Source: Nakamurella alba
GTDB taxonomy: Bacteria; Actinomycetota; Actinomycetes; Mycobacteriales; Nakamurellaceae
Assembly (NCBI RefSeq): GCF_009707545.1
Contig: NZ_WLYK01000001.1
Coordinates: 310,001 to 374,000, forward strand
Direction of reading: 5' to 3'
Length of the DNA: 64,000 bases
In this document: in pieces, positions 40,942 to 50,427 of the stretch
Layout: every line of letters starts with the position of its first letter
How positions within the stretch are numbered: the stretch's first letter is position 1
The notes under the pieces: generated by a model
What the model saw: only the letters and a program-made list of their open reading frames with translations
Database searches by the model: none
What the model was told of the DNA's origin: nothing
Program-made: the position numbers and the translations under genes

Positions 40942-43417
40942 TCCCGGCCAGGTGGCGCAGGACCGGCGCTCCGGTGACGGCCTCCCGGACCCCGGCGGCG
41001 CCGCGGATCCGTACGGTCCGGCGCTCGCCAGGGACCAGGTCGAACAGCGCCGAGTCGGCGACCGCCCCCGGTGCCAACCGGTCGGCGAACACGGCGACGT
41101 GCCGGGCGTACCGCCGGGCGGCGACCCGCAGCACCAGGTCGTCGCCGTCCCGTCCGGTCTGCACGGTGATCCCCGGGTCCGGCAGCCGCAGATCCTTGTC
41201 CGGGACGAAGAAGTGGGCCGCGCGATGCCCGGCGGTCCGGACGAGCAGCACCTCCCGCTCCGCATCGCCGGGTGTGATCAGCTCCTCCGGCAGCGCCAGC
41301 TCGTGCCCGGACAGCGCGGGAACGGTCACCCGCGCCGTCCACCTCGCCTGCAGGTTCCCGATCAGATCCGTGCGCTGGACGACGATCTCGTCGGACCATT
41401 CGGCGCGGCTCTCGTTGACGGCCACGGCAGCGAGCGCACCCGCTCGTGGTTGCACGGTGAGCAACCGCGGGGCGCAGGTGTCCCGCAGCGCGTACCAGAG
41501 CAGCTTGCGCCGCCCGTCCCCGTCGATCGCCGACCACGACGTCACCGGCCAGCAGTCGTTCAACTGCCAGACGATCGCGCCGCCGCAGACGTCCCGGTGC
41601 GAGCGGAGGTGCTCGATGCCGAACCGGATCGCCTCCGCCTGCTGCACCTGCATGAGATACAGCCAGGCGTCGGCATCGTCGACCGCCTCCGGCAGGTGCG
41701 GCTCGGCGCCGCGGGCCAGCTTGAGGTTCCCGTCGATCGCCTTCTGGTGGGCGATCATGCCGGGGGAGTCGGGCAGCAACGGGTCGCCGGGCAGTGCCCG
41801 GTGCAGTGTCGTCGCCGTCGGCGGTGCCTGGTAACCGAACTCGGCCGCGAACCGCGGCACCACGTCCCGGTAGGCGGTGTAGTCCTTCTCGTTCCACACG
41901 TCCCAGATGTGGCGCGGGCCGTGGCTGTCGGCGTTGGCCGGGACGCCGGCCGGTGACCACGGACTGCCCGGGCAGTACGGCCGAGCAGGATCAAGCTCGG
42001 CGACGACCGCCGGCAGCAGCTCGTGGTAGTAGCCCGCGCCCCAGGTCCGGTCACCGAGATCGTCCTGCCAGCCCCACTCCTCGTGCCCCCACAGGTTCTC
42101 GTTGTTGCCGTTCCACAGCGCCAGCGAGGGGTGCGGCATCAGCCGGGTGACGTTGTCCCGGGCCTCGGCGAGCACCTCGCTGCGCAGCGGCTCCTCCTCC
42201 GGGTAGGCGGCGCAGGCGAACAGGAAGTCCTGCCACACCAGCACGCCCTTCTCGTCGCACAGCCGGTAGAACTCGTCGGACTCGTAGAGCCCGCCGCCCC
42301 ACACGCGCAGCAGGTTCAGGTGGGCGCCGACCGCCTGGTCGATCCGGGACTCCAGCCGATCCGTGGTCATCCGGGACGGGAAGCAGTCGTCCGGGATCCA
42401 GTTGGCCCCCCGGATCCACACCGGGACGCCGTTGACGACGAACCGGAATGCCGCGCCGATCGCATCCGGCGTGGTGTCGAGCTCGACCGTCCGGAAACCG
42501 ATCCGGTGGCGCGCGGTGTCGAGTACCGCACCGCGGTGCAGCAGCTCGACGCTGAGCGGGTACAGCGGTTGCCCGCCCAGGTCGTGCGGCCACCACAGCT
42601 CGACATCCTCGGCCGTCACGCTGATCTCGGCTCTGCTGCCGGCGACCGGAGTGACTGTGGTGTGGCGGTCGAGGGTGACGCGCAGCTGCAGGTCGTTGGA
42701 CGGTGCCTGTGGATCCGCGTGCTCGACCGACACGTGGACGAGCACGGTGCCGGTCGCCCCGTGGACGGTGGCCACCGGCCGGACGGCGGACAGCCTTGCG
42801 GTGGACCAGGTCTCGAGGGCGACCGGCCGCCAGATGCCGGCCGTCACCACATCCGGGCCCCAGTCCCAGCCGAAGTTGCAGGCGGACTTGCGCAGGTACT
42901 GGTACGGCGCGGTGTAGGCGCCCGGTCGGTGGCCGAGTCGCTCCCGCTCCGCCTCCCCGTGCGCCCGGGCGGAGGAGAACCGGACCTGCAGCGTGTGCGG
43001 GCCGGGAGCCAGATCGTCCACCGGCAGCCGGTAGCGGCGGTGCTGGTTCGCCGTGCCGGCGAGATGCTCTCCGTCCACGGAGATCTCGGCGATGGTGTCG
43101 AGTCCGTCGAAGACCAGGTCGCGTCGTGGCGGGACGGTCTCGGCGGCGCCCGCTCCTCGTCCTCGCCCGTGCGCCTGATCGCTGTCGAAGCCGTGCCGGG
43201 CCGGTGAGTGGTGCGAGGGGACGTCGAACACCCTGCGGTAGGTCCAGTCCCGGTCCCCGATCCAGGTGAGCGCCGTCTCGTTGGTCCCGAGGTACGGGTC
43301 CGGGATGCGGCCCGCTGCCAGCAGGTCGGTGTGCACGCAGCCGGGCACGGTCGCCGGCACCGGGCCGCCGGGGGCGTCGACCAGCTCCCAGCCGGTGTGG
43401 AGTGCGCGGTGGTCCAT
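40868..43417 (-). CDS. Glycoside hydrolase family 2, beta-mannosidase-like
   Basis: This 849-residue GH2 enzyme has an N-terminal sugar-binding domain (GWELVDAPGG; CNFGWDWGPDV), an immunoglobulin-like domain, a TIM barrel and C-terminal domains, matching beta-mannosidases in order and length. Proposed acid/base is Glu440 in WNGNNENLWG and nucleophile Glu526 in FAAEFGYQ. There is no signal peptide, so it acts on imported oligosaccharides. The start is well supported by AGGAGGAG before ATG 43417. It is divergent from the LacI gene of the oligosaccharide locus. Release of terminal beta-mannose is the best prediction. Confidence 0.9.
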   Translation of the reverse strand: MDHRALHTGWELVDAPGGPVPATVPGCVHTDLLAAGRIPDPYLGTNETALTWIGDRDWTYRRVFDVPSHHSPARHGFDSDQAHGRGRGAGAAETVPPRRDLVFDGLDTIAEISVDGEHLAGTANQHRRYRLPVDDLAPGPHTLQVRFSSARAHGEAERERLGHRPGAYTAPYQYLRKSACNFGWDWGPDVVTAGIWRPVALETWSTARLSAVRPVATVHGATGTVLVHVSVEHADPQAPSNDLQLRVTLDRHTTVTPVAGSRAEISVTAEDVELWWPHDLGGQPLYPLSVELLHRGAVLDTARHRIGFRTVELDTTPDAIGAAFRFVVNGVPVWIRGANWIPDDCFPSRMTTDRLESRIDQAVGAHLNLLRVWGGGLYESDEFYRLCDEKGVLVWQDFLFACAAYPEEEPLRSEVLAEARDNVTRLMPHPSLALWNGNNENLWGHEEWGWQDDLGDRTWGAGYYHELLPAVVAELDPARPYCPGSPWSPAGVPANADSHGPRHIWDVWNEKDYTAYRDVVPRFAAEFGYQAPPTATTLHRALPGDPLLPDSPGMIAHQKAIDGNLKLARGAEPHLPEAVDDADAWLYLMQVQQAEAIRFGIEHLRSHRDVCGGAIVWQLNDCWPVTSWSAIDGDGRRKLLWYALRDTCAPRLLTVQPRAGALAAVAVNESRAEWSDEIVVQRTDLIGNLQARWTARVTVPALSGHELALPEELITPGDAEREVLLVRTAGHRAAHFFVPDKDLRLPDPGITVQTGRDGDDLVLRVAARRYARHVAVFADRLAPGAVADSALFDLVPGERRTVRIRGAAGVREAVTGAPVLRHLAGINRAVRDPGRSSVPAAALPMPAGR

Positions 43418-43696
43418 GCCTCCTCCTGGCCTGCCTGCGATCCGGCCCGCCCGTCCGGCGAACCGCCCCGACCGACCCGGGTCGGGATCCGTCCGAGGTC
43501 GGATCGGCGGACGGTCACCGGCCGGGTGCACGCAGGCTAGTGCCGTCGGAACGGCACCGCACGTCGGCGCACTCCCGGCGGTCGCGTGTGGTCGACCGGT
43601 CCCGTCCGCGACCCGGCGAGTCGTCCTGTCGGGTGGCGTCGGGGACGGCCGCGGAGGTCGGCGCAGCCGGCCGGTCGTCGGTGGGTCCCTCTGCAT

Positions 43697-43840
43697 CCGG
43701 TCGCGTGGTATCGGCTCGGTGCACACCTGGGCGCAGTCGGCCGCTGATCGGTGGGTGCTGACCGGTCCGGTCGCGTGGTGTCGACACTCCCGCGCACCTG
43801 GGCGCAGCAGGCCGGCGATCGGTCGGTGTCGACCGGTCCG
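43697..43840. repeat. Two ~70-bp direct repeats
   Basis: Units at 43697 and 43767 both begin CCGGTCGCGTGGT and share CACCTGGGCGCAG, a GATCGGT element and a GACCGGTCCG end. A weaker third relative may lie upstream near 43594-43612. They lie between the divergent GH2 and lacI genes. Confidence 0.7.
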
Positions 43841-44034
43841 TCCGCCGGCGTGACCGGACACGGACAGCAACTCCGGCCGTCCTGCGGCGGCGTGAGATCA
43901 GTGAGGCGAAGCCCTGTACCTGCTCCGGAAAGGGATGCTGTGGCATCGGATGTCCGATTGGTCCCCGGATTTCGCCGCCGACGGCATGACTCGGGCCCGG
44001 CCGGGTATTGCCAGCCCGAGCAGGTCGTGGCTAG

Positions 44035-44052
44035 CGTGTAAGCGCTTACACG
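44035..44052. promoter_or_regulatory. Perfect 18-bp LacI-family operator
   Basis: CGTGTAAGCGCTTACACG is a perfect palindrome with the central CG expected for LacI/GalR-family sites. It lies 107 bp before the chosen start of the adjacent lacI gene, suggesting autoregulation and control of the downstream enzyme and transporter genes. I found no second copy in the locus by eye. Confidence 0.75.
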
Positions 44053-44159
44053 AGCCGCAGCCGTACTCGCGGAGAGCGATGCCGACGACGACATCGCCGA
44101 CGACCGCCGACGCCGGAGGAATCCGGCGCAGGCGCCGACACGACGGAGTGGAGGCAGGA

Positions 44160-45236
44160 ATGGCGCGCACCAGGTCCGGGCCCCACGACGGATCCGGGGG
44201 ACACGACGGTCCCGGGATGCCCGGCAGGTCCGGCAAAAACCGCCAGCCGACGATCTACGCGGTCGCCGAGCGGGCCGGTGTCTCCATTGCGACGGTGTCC
44301 CGGGTGCTGGGCGGGTCCTCCCGTACCTCCGAACGATCCCGCTCCGTCGTCCTTGCCGCCGCCTCCGACCTGGGCTGGGAGCCCGCCTCGGCGGCCCGGT
44401 CGCTGGCCGCTCGCACCTACCAGGCGCACGGCCTGCTGCTCGGCGGGCTGTCCGGGCCGTACTACGCCGACATCCTCATCGGGTACGAGGCCGCCGCAGC
44501 CCGGTACGGGCAGTCGTTGGTCGTCACGGTTGCCGATGGCACGGACCAGGGCATCGCGGTCCGCCGGCTCGCCGCCCGGACCGACGGCATCGCGGTGCTC
44601 GCGTCCGCGGTCGCCGACGAGGTGCTGGTCGAGCTGACCCGTACCCACCCGGTGGTGGTGCTCGGCGGGGCCGCGCCCGCCGGCTGCGACGCGGTGGTGA
44701 CCGAGAGCACCGGCGCCGCAGCGGAACTCACCACCCATCTGCTCGGACACGGCCGGCGGGCGCTGCGGTTCGTCGGCGATCCGGCCGGTTCCTTCGACGG
44801 TGCCCGCCGGCACGAGGGGTTCCGGCAGGCCGTCCGAGTCGCCGGGCTGCGGCCGGCGGCCCCGCTGCGCACCGGCACCATGACCGAGCAGGACGGCCGT
44901 GCGGTGGCCGACCGGGTGGCGCGTTCATCCGCCCCGATCGACGCCCTGGTCTGCGCGAACGACGAACTGGCGCTGGCGGTCGTGCGCCGGCTGGAGACCC
45001 TCGGCGTCCGGGTGCCCGACGACGTGGCGGTGGTCGGCTGGGACGACGTCACCGCCGCCCGCTACCTCCGTCCCGGCCTGACCACCGTCCGGCAGCCGGT
45101 CTTCGAACTCGGCGAACTGGGCTGCACCGTGCTGCACGACCGGATCGGCGGCGCACCGGTTGCGCCGGATCCCCGTGAGCTCCCCACCACCCTGGTGATC
45201 CGCGGCAGCTGCGGCTGCCGGGAACCACCGTGGTGA
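44160..45236 (+). CDS. LacI family transcriptional regulator of the oligosaccharide locus
   Basis: This 358-residue LacI/GalR protein has a Gly/Ser-rich N-terminal tail of about 27 residues, then the helix-turn-helix TIYAVAERAGVSIATVSRVL and hinge (SAARSLAARTYQAHG), followed by the effector-binding domain (DALVCANDELALAVVRRL, VAVVGWDDVTAARYLRPGL). ATG 44160 has an AGGCAGGA site; upstream ATGs (44079, 43935) would give a non-family extension, and the latter would place the operator inside the gene. It probably binds the palindrome at 44035 and responds to a sugar released by the local glycosidases. Confidence 0.9.
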   Translation: MARTRSGPHDGSGGHDGPGMPGRSGKNRQPTIYAVAERAGVSIATVSRVLGGSSRTSERSRSVVLAAASDLGWEPASAARSLAARTYQAHGLLLGGLSGPYYADILIGYEAAAARYGQSLVVTVADGTDQGIAVRRLAARTDGIAVLASAVADEVLVELTRTHPVVVLGGAAPAGCDAVVTESTGAAAELTTHLLGHGRRALRFVGDPAGSFDGARRHEGFRQAVRVAGLRPAAPLRTGTMTEQDGRAVADRVARSSAPIDALVCANDELALAVVRRLETLGVRVPDDVAVVGWDDVTAARYLRPGLTTVRQPVFELGELGCTVLHDRIGGAPVAPDPRELPTTLVIRGSCGCREPPW

Positions 45237-45340
45237 CGCCGTTCCCGGCTGCGTTCATGCCCGCAGACCGACCACGCACGCAGACCGACCGCCACCGACG
45301 ACCCGGCACGGAACCACTGCCCACACCGGAAAGGACGGAC

Positions 45341-46795
45341 ATGACCCACGGGGACCAGGAGGCCCTCCTGCGACGATGGGCCGCCGACACCTGGCGCAGC
45401 CTCGTCGCGATGACCGACGGGCGCACCGCCCTCGTCGCGGACAACATCGACGCCGACCTGCGACCGGAGACCTGCGGCCGGTACACCTCGCCGACCAACA
45501 TCGGCGGCCTGCTGTGGAGTGCGATCTGCGCCGAACGGCTCGGCATCATCGGCGCCGCCGAACGTTCCGGGCTGACCGGGTTGCTGCTCGCCACCCTCGA
45601 CGGCATGCGCCGGCACGACCCGAGCGGCATGTTCTTCAACTGGTACGACCCTGCCGACGGCTCGGTGGTCGTCACCGACCCCGACCGGGGCACCACCATC
45701 CACCCGTTCCTGTCCAGCGTCGACAACGGCTGGCTGATGGCCGGTCTGGTCGCCGTCGCCGCGCACGACCCCGCTCAGGCCGCCCTGGCGCACCGCACCC
45801 TCGACCGGATGGACCTGACCGCCTTCCACGACCCGGCCGCCGTCCCCGGCGTCACCGGCGGACTGTTGCGCGGAGGGTTCTGGACCGGCCGCCCGGACGA
45901 CCACGCGATCGAGACCGTCGACGGTGCCGGTGATCCCGTCTTCACCACCGCTCACCACTACGGCATCCTGAACTCCGAGCCGCGCATCGCCACCTATCTC
46001 GGCATCGCGCTGGGGCAGCTACCGGCCGAGCACTACTTCGCTCTCGGCCGCCCGTTCCCGGCCGCCGGTACCGACGGCGACCGCGGGGTGCCGGGACTGG
46101 TGCCGCCCGTCCGGGCAGAGCACCTCGGCGTGCCTGTCGACGAGTCCGCCCGCCGCTACCGCGATCTCCAGCTGCTGCCCACCTTCGGCGGCAGCATGTT
46201 CGAGGAGCTGATGCCCGACCTGTTCGTGCCGGAGTCGGCGTGGGGTCCGGACTCGTGGGGACGCAACCACCCGCTCGCCGTCCGTGCCCAACGGGAGTTC
46301 GGCCTCGACGACACCGGCTACGGCTACTGGGGTTTCTCGCCCGCCAGCCGCCCGGGCGGCGGCTACGACGCCTGGGGTGCCGAGCCGATCTCCGCCCACC
46401 GCGGTGGCTACCCGTCGGATCTGGAGCACACCCCGCTCGCCGTCGACGGTGCCACGTCCTGGGGCGACGGTGTCGTCACCCCGCACGCCGCGTTCCTCGC
46501 CGTCGGGTACGAGACCGACGCCGTGGTCGACAACCTCGCGCGGATCGAGACCGACCTGCACGCCTACGGTCCCGGCGGCTTCCACGACGCCGTCGCTGTC
46601 AGGTCCGGGCTGCGCGCCGAGCGGCACCTCTCGCTGGACCAGGCGATGATCATGGGCGCACTCGGCAACCACCTCGCCGACGGGGTCCTGCACGAACTGC
46701 TCGCCCCGCTCCTGGAACCCGCCGTCCGGCCGCTGCTCGCCCAGGAGAAGTTCGCCGTCGGCCCCGTCCTGGCCACCACCGGAGGTGCCCGATGA
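45341..46795 (+). CDS. Glucoamylase-like/GH144-type (alpha/alpha)6 barrel protein
   Basis: This 484-residue protein resembles the COG5368 glucoamylase-like group that includes GH144 endo-beta-1,2-glucanases. Telling patterns are RYTSPTNIGGLLWSAICAE, GMFFNWYDPADGSV (the usual YNWYD), PFLSSVDNGWLMAGL, GGSMFEELMPDLF, YGYWGFSPASRPGGGYDAWG and GDGVVTPHAAFLAV. There is no signal peptide, so it would act in the cytoplasm, although characterised GH144 enzymes are secreted. It is the first enzyme gene after lacI and overlaps the GH39 gene by 4 bp. Exact linkage specificity is uncertain. Confidence 0.65.
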   Translation: MTHGDQEALLRRWAADTWRSLVAMTDGRTALVADNIDADLRPETCGRYTSPTNIGGLLWSAICAERLGIIGAAERSGLTGLLLATLDGMRRHDPSGMFFNWYDPADGSVVVTDPDRGTTIHPFLSSVDNGWLMAGLVAVAAHDPAQAALAHRTLDRMDLTAFHDPAAVPGVTGGLLRGGFWTGRPDDHAIETVDGAGDPVFTTAHHYGILNSEPRIATYLGIALGQLPAEHYFALGRPFPAAGTDGDRGVPGLVPPVRAEHLGVPVDESARRYRDLQLLPTFGGSMFEELMPDLFVPESAWGPDSWGRNHPLAVRAQREFGLDDTGYGYWGFSPASRPGGGYDAWGAEPISAHRGGYPSDLEHTPLAVDGATSWGDGVVTPHAAFLAVGYETDAVVDNLARIETDLHAYGPGGFHDAVAVRSGLRAERHLSLDQAMIMGALGNHLADGVLHELLAPLLEPAVRPLLAQEKFAVGPVLATTGGAR

Positions 46796-48609
46796 GTACC
46801 GCTCAGCCCGACGCCCGCACCGACTGGGACAACCGGATCTCCATCCGGTCCGGCACGGGCAACGACTCCGGTGCCGCCCTCCCGGACCTGCCGCCGCCCA
46901 CCGGGCTCGTCGCCACCGGCGGCATCGGCCAGGTCACGCTGAGCTGGGACCCGGTCGACGGTGCCGTCGGCTACCTGCTGCACCGGGGCCCGTCGGCCGA
47001 CGGCCCGTTCGAGGTGGTCGATCACCACGGCCGCGACGTGTTGTCCGTCCCGCACCCGCCCTACGTGGACACCACGGGCCCGGTGGGGGAGCGGGTCTTC
47101 TACGCGGTGTCGGCGATCCCCGAGGTCACGATCACGAACGCCCGGCACAGCGCACCGGTGCCGGCCACCGCCGCCGTCGCGACCGGTGCTGCTCCGGAGG
47201 TCACCGCGACGATCGGTGACGGACCGGGTGTCCCGCTGGACCGGCCGTGGATCCCGATGATCGGCAGCGAACGGCTCTCGCAACTGCTGTGCACCGACAC
47301 GACCGGCGGCCGGGAGATCGGCACCGAACTGCTGGAGGCGCTGCGCCGCATGCACGACGAGATCGGCGTGCGCACCGTGCGGGCGCACGCGGTCTTCCAT
47401 GACGACACCGGTGTCTACCGGGAGGTGGACGGCGAGCCGGTGCACGACTTCTCCACCGTCGACCGGATGTACGATCTGCTGATCGGGATCGGTCTCCGTC
47501 CGGTGGTCGAGATCGGTTTCATGCCGACCGATCTGGCCTCCGATCCGGAGAAGAAGGTCTTCGCCTACGGTGCCGTCATCTCCCCGCCGAAGGACCACGG
47601 CCGCTGGGCCGACCTGGTGTCGGCGCTGGTCCGCCATTTGCAGGACCGCTACGGCGCCGACGAGGTCGCGGTGTGGGACTTCGAGGTCTGGAACGAGGCC
47701 AACCTCGAGGTCTTCTGGTCCGGGACGCAACAGGAGTGGCTGCACCTCTACGACGTCACCGCCGCCGCGGTGAAGCAGGTGGATCCGCGGATCCAGGTCG
47801 GCGGGCCGTCGTCGGCCGCCGCCGGCTGGGTGGATCACCTGCTCGCCCACTGCGCACGCAGCGGGTCACCGGTGGACTTCGTCTCCACCCACACCTACGG
47901 CAGCCCGCCGCTGGACGTGCGGGCGAGCCTGATGCGCCACGGGTTCCCGGACGCCCGGGTGCTCTGGACCGAGTGGGGCGTCACGCCCACCCACTTCAAC
48001 CCGGTCAACGACAGCGTCTTCTCCGCGGTGTTCCTGCTGCGCGGGATGCGCTCGGCGGCCGGCCGCATCGACGCCCTGTCGTACTGGGTGGCCAGCGACC
48101 ACTTCGAGGAACTCGGCCGCCCGCCGCGGCTGTTGCACGGCGGATTCGGCCTGCTCTCCGTCGGCAACCTGCCCAAACCGCGATTCCACGCGATGACCCT
48201 GCTGTCCCGGCTCGGGCCGACCGCGCTGCCGCTCGAACTCTCCGGCGACGGCGCCGGATCGCTGGTCGAGGGCTGGGCGACCCGCCGCGCCGACGGCGGC
48301 CTGACGGTGCTGCTGTGGAATCTCACGCTGGACCAGGACAAGGCCGATGGTGACCCGGCCCTGGACCGGCAGGTCGCGCTGCGGGCACCGGGTGATGCCG
48401 GCACTGTCCGCATCACCCGCCTCGCGATCGGCGAGGGTGACCTGGCTGCCGCGGCCGCCGATCTCAGCATCGGGGACTGGCCGGACGAGGCCGGATGGAC
48501 GGCGCTGGGGGATGCCGCCGCGATGCCGCAGCAGGACGTCGCCGTCACCGACGGCGTCGTGCGCTTCGCCCTGCCGATGCCGTCGGCGGTGCTGCTCGAG
48601 TTCCCGTAG
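46792..48609 (+). CDS. Glycoside hydrolase family 39-like enzyme with N-terminal fibronectin III-like domain
   Basis: This 605-residue protein has a fibronectin III-like domain at about 35-130 (PPTGLVATGGIGQVTLSWDP, GYLLHRGP, ERVFYAVSAI), then a GH39-type TIM barrel (xylosidase/iduronidase group). Proposed acid/base is Glu302 in FEVWNEANLEVFW and nucleophile Glu394 in VLWTEWGVT; a C-terminal beta-sandwich follows. There is no signal peptide. The ATG overlaps the previous stop by 4 bp. It is likely to cut beta-xyloside, uronide or related linkages in imported oligosaccharides. The family call rests on motif placement. Confidence 0.82.
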   Translation: MSTAQPDARTDWDNRISIRSGTGNDSGAALPDLPPPTGLVATGGIGQVTLSWDPVDGAVGYLLHRGPSADGPFEVVDHHGRDVLSVPHPPYVDTTGPVGERVFYAVSAIPEVTITNARHSAPVPATAAVATGAAPEVTATIGDGPGVPLDRPWIPMIGSERLSQLLCTDTTGGREIGTELLEALRRMHDEIGVRTVRAHAVFHDDTGVYREVDGEPVHDFSTVDRMYDLLIGIGLRPVVEIGFMPTDLASDPEKKVFAYGAVISPPKDHGRWADLVSALVRHLQDRYGADEVAVWDFEVWNEANLEVFWSGTQQEWLHLYDVTAAAVKQVDPRIQVGGPSSAAAGWVDHLLAHCARSGSPVDFVSTHTYGSPPLDVRASLMRHGFPDARVLWTEWGVTPTHFNPVNDSVFSAVFLLRGMRSAAGRIDALSYWVASDHFEELGRPPRLLHGGFGLLSVGNLPKPRFHAMTLLSRLGPTALPLELSGDGAGSLVEGWATRRADGGLTVLLWNLTLDQDKADGDPALDRQVALRAPGDAGTVRITRLAIGEGDLAAAAADLSIGDWPDEAGWTALGDAAAMPQQDVAVTDGVVRFALPMPSAVLLEFP

Positions 48610-48756
48610 CACCGCGCCGACCGTGCCGGACCGCCTGCCGCACAGGTGATCCGGGGGAGTACCAGGGGGAGACCGCACGCCGCACGGACACCACCCACAG
48701 CGCCACGCACGGCGCATCCCGGACACGACCGGGACGACGAGGACGACGAGGTCCAG

Positions 48757-50406
48757 ATGAGACGACGACTACCCGCGCTGCTCGCCGCGGGACTGATCAC
48801 CCTGACCGGGTGCGCGAACATCGGCCGCGAGCCCGCGCCGCCCGCCGAGCCCGGTTACATCTCCGAACTCGTGCTGCCGGCCGAGAACGGCAACGCCGTA
48901 CAGAGTCTGGAGAACTACAACCCGTACGCGGTCAGTCCGCTGACCCGGCAGTACATCTACGAGCCGCTGATGGTGACCAACACCGACAGCTGCGAGATCA
49001 TGCCGTGGCTGGCCACCGGGTACGAGTGGGTGAACACCACCACCCTGCGGCTGGACATCCGCGAGGGCGTCCAGTGGTCGGACGGAACGCCCTTCACCCC
49101 GGCCGATGTCGCGTTCACCCTCAATGCCGGCAAGCAGTACCCGGGCATCGACAAGGCCGGCCTGTGGAGCGACAGCTTCGGCGCACCGGCGACCTCGGTC
49201 AAGGTCGACGGGCAATCGGTGGTCATCACCTTCTCAGGTGACGCCGCCTCGAAACTGGACGGACTGGTCAACGCCACACTCATCCTGCCCGAGCACGTCT
49301 ACGGCTCGGTCGGTGACATCACCACCTACATCGACGCGAACCCGGTCGGCACCGGACCCTTCGTCAAGGGCGCCTACAACGGCAGAAGGCTCACGCTGGA
49401 ACGGAATCCGAACTACTGGCAGGCCGACACCATCAAGATCGAGCAGCTCTCGCTGGAGGGCACCTACGACGCCAACTCGGGCGCGTTGAAACTGCGCTCC
49501 GGTGCCCTGGACCTCTACACCGGCGACATCCCGAACCCCAACAACTCGGTGCGCGGGGCCTCGTCCACCGACTACTACTACGCGCCGGCCGGCACCACGG
49601 TGCTGGCGCCGAACAACTCAAAGTTCCCGACCGACAACGCGCAGTTCCGCACCGCGATGGCCTACGCCATCGACAAGGAGCAACTGGCCCGCAAGGCCAG
49701 CTTCGGAGTGATGCAGCCGGCGAGCCAGACCATGCTCAAGCTGCCGCTGCAGCAGAACCAGCTCCCCGAGAAGTACCAGCAGGACGGCGGCTACATCGGC
49801 TACGACCCGACCAAGGCCGCGCAGATCCTGGACGAGGCCGGCTTCACGGTCGGTCCGGACGGGCTGCGCACCACGCCCGACGGCCAGCCGCTGCAGCTCA
49901 TCTTCTCCGTGCAGGCCGGCTTCATCGACTACCTCGCGATGGCCGACGTCATCGTCCGGAACTTCCAGGCCATCGGGCTGAACGTGAAGCTGATCGCCAC
50001 CGACCCGAACGCCGTCGACTCGCAGATCAAGACCGGCGACTTCGACATGGTGCTGGACTACGTCAACGGCGGCTGCGTCCGGGCCAAGGACCTCGGCGGG
50101 AAGCTGGCCAGCAACCAGATCTCGGACGACAAGACGCTCAAGATCAACGTCGAGCGGTACAACGACCCGGAGACCGACAAGCTGGTCGCCGACTTCGAGG
50201 CGACCATCGACCCGGAGCAGCAGAAGACCTACACCGACCAGATCATCGACATCTTCGTGCAGCAGGTCCCGGTGATCGCCCTGCAGTACGCGCCGCAGCG
50301 GCTGATCTACCGGACCGCCGGGATCACCGGCTGGCCGACGACGGCGAATCCCTATCCCACCAACAACATGGTCTACGTGCTCACGCACCTGCGGCCGACG
50401 TCCTGA
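48757..50406 (+). CDS. ABC transporter substrate-binding lipoprotein, family 5 (Opp/Dpp type)
   Basis: This 549-residue solute receptor has a lipoprotein signal MRRRLPALLAAGLITLTGC (Cys19) and a family 5 extracellular domain: YNPYAVSPLTRQYIYEPLM, DIREGVQWSDGTPFTPADVAF, NPVGTGPFVKGAYNGRRLTL and a C-terminal VPVIALQYAPQ region. Family 5 proteins are mostly peptide receptors, but some in plant-biomass loci bind oligosaccharides. Its location between glycosidase genes suggests the latter here. It is followed by matching permease and ATPase genes. Confidence 0.9.
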   Translation: MRRRLPALLAAGLITLTGCANIGREPAPPAEPGYISELVLPAENGNAVQSLENYNPYAVSPLTRQYIYEPLMVTNTDSCEIMPWLATGYEWVNTTTLRLDIREGVQWSDGTPFTPADVAFTLNAGKQYPGIDKAGLWSDSFGAPATSVKVDGQSVVITFSGDAASKLDGLVNATLILPEHVYGSVGDITTYIDANPVGTGPFVKGAYNGRRLTLERNPNYWQADTIKIEQLSLEGTYDANSGALKLRSGALDLYTGDIPNPNNSVRGASSTDYYYAPAGTTVLAPNNSKFPTDNAQFRTAMAYAIDKEQLARKASFGVMQPASQTMLKLPLQQNQLPEKYQQDGGYIGYDPTKAAQILDEAGFTVGPDGLRTTPDGQPLQLIFSVQAGFIDYLAMADVIVRNFQAIGLNVKLIATDPNAVDSQIKTGDFDMVLDYVNGGCVRAKDLGGKLASNQISDDKTLKINVERYNDPETDKLVADFEATIDPEQQKTYTDQIIDIFVQQVPVIALQYAPQRLIYRTAGITGWPTTANPYPTNNMVYVLTHLRPTS

Positions 50407-50427
50407 CCCGGAACAGGAGGAACTGAC

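Larger units (their letters stand above)
43418..44159. other. 742-bp divergent control region of the oligosaccharide locus
   Basis: No convincing gene is present. It carries a small hairpin GTGCCGT-CGGA-ACGGCAC (43540-43557) on the GH2 side, two ~70-bp direct repeats (43697-43840), and the perfect LacI operator (44035-44052) on the regulator side. Short overlapping frames in it have no start signals or family pattern. Confidence 0.55.
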
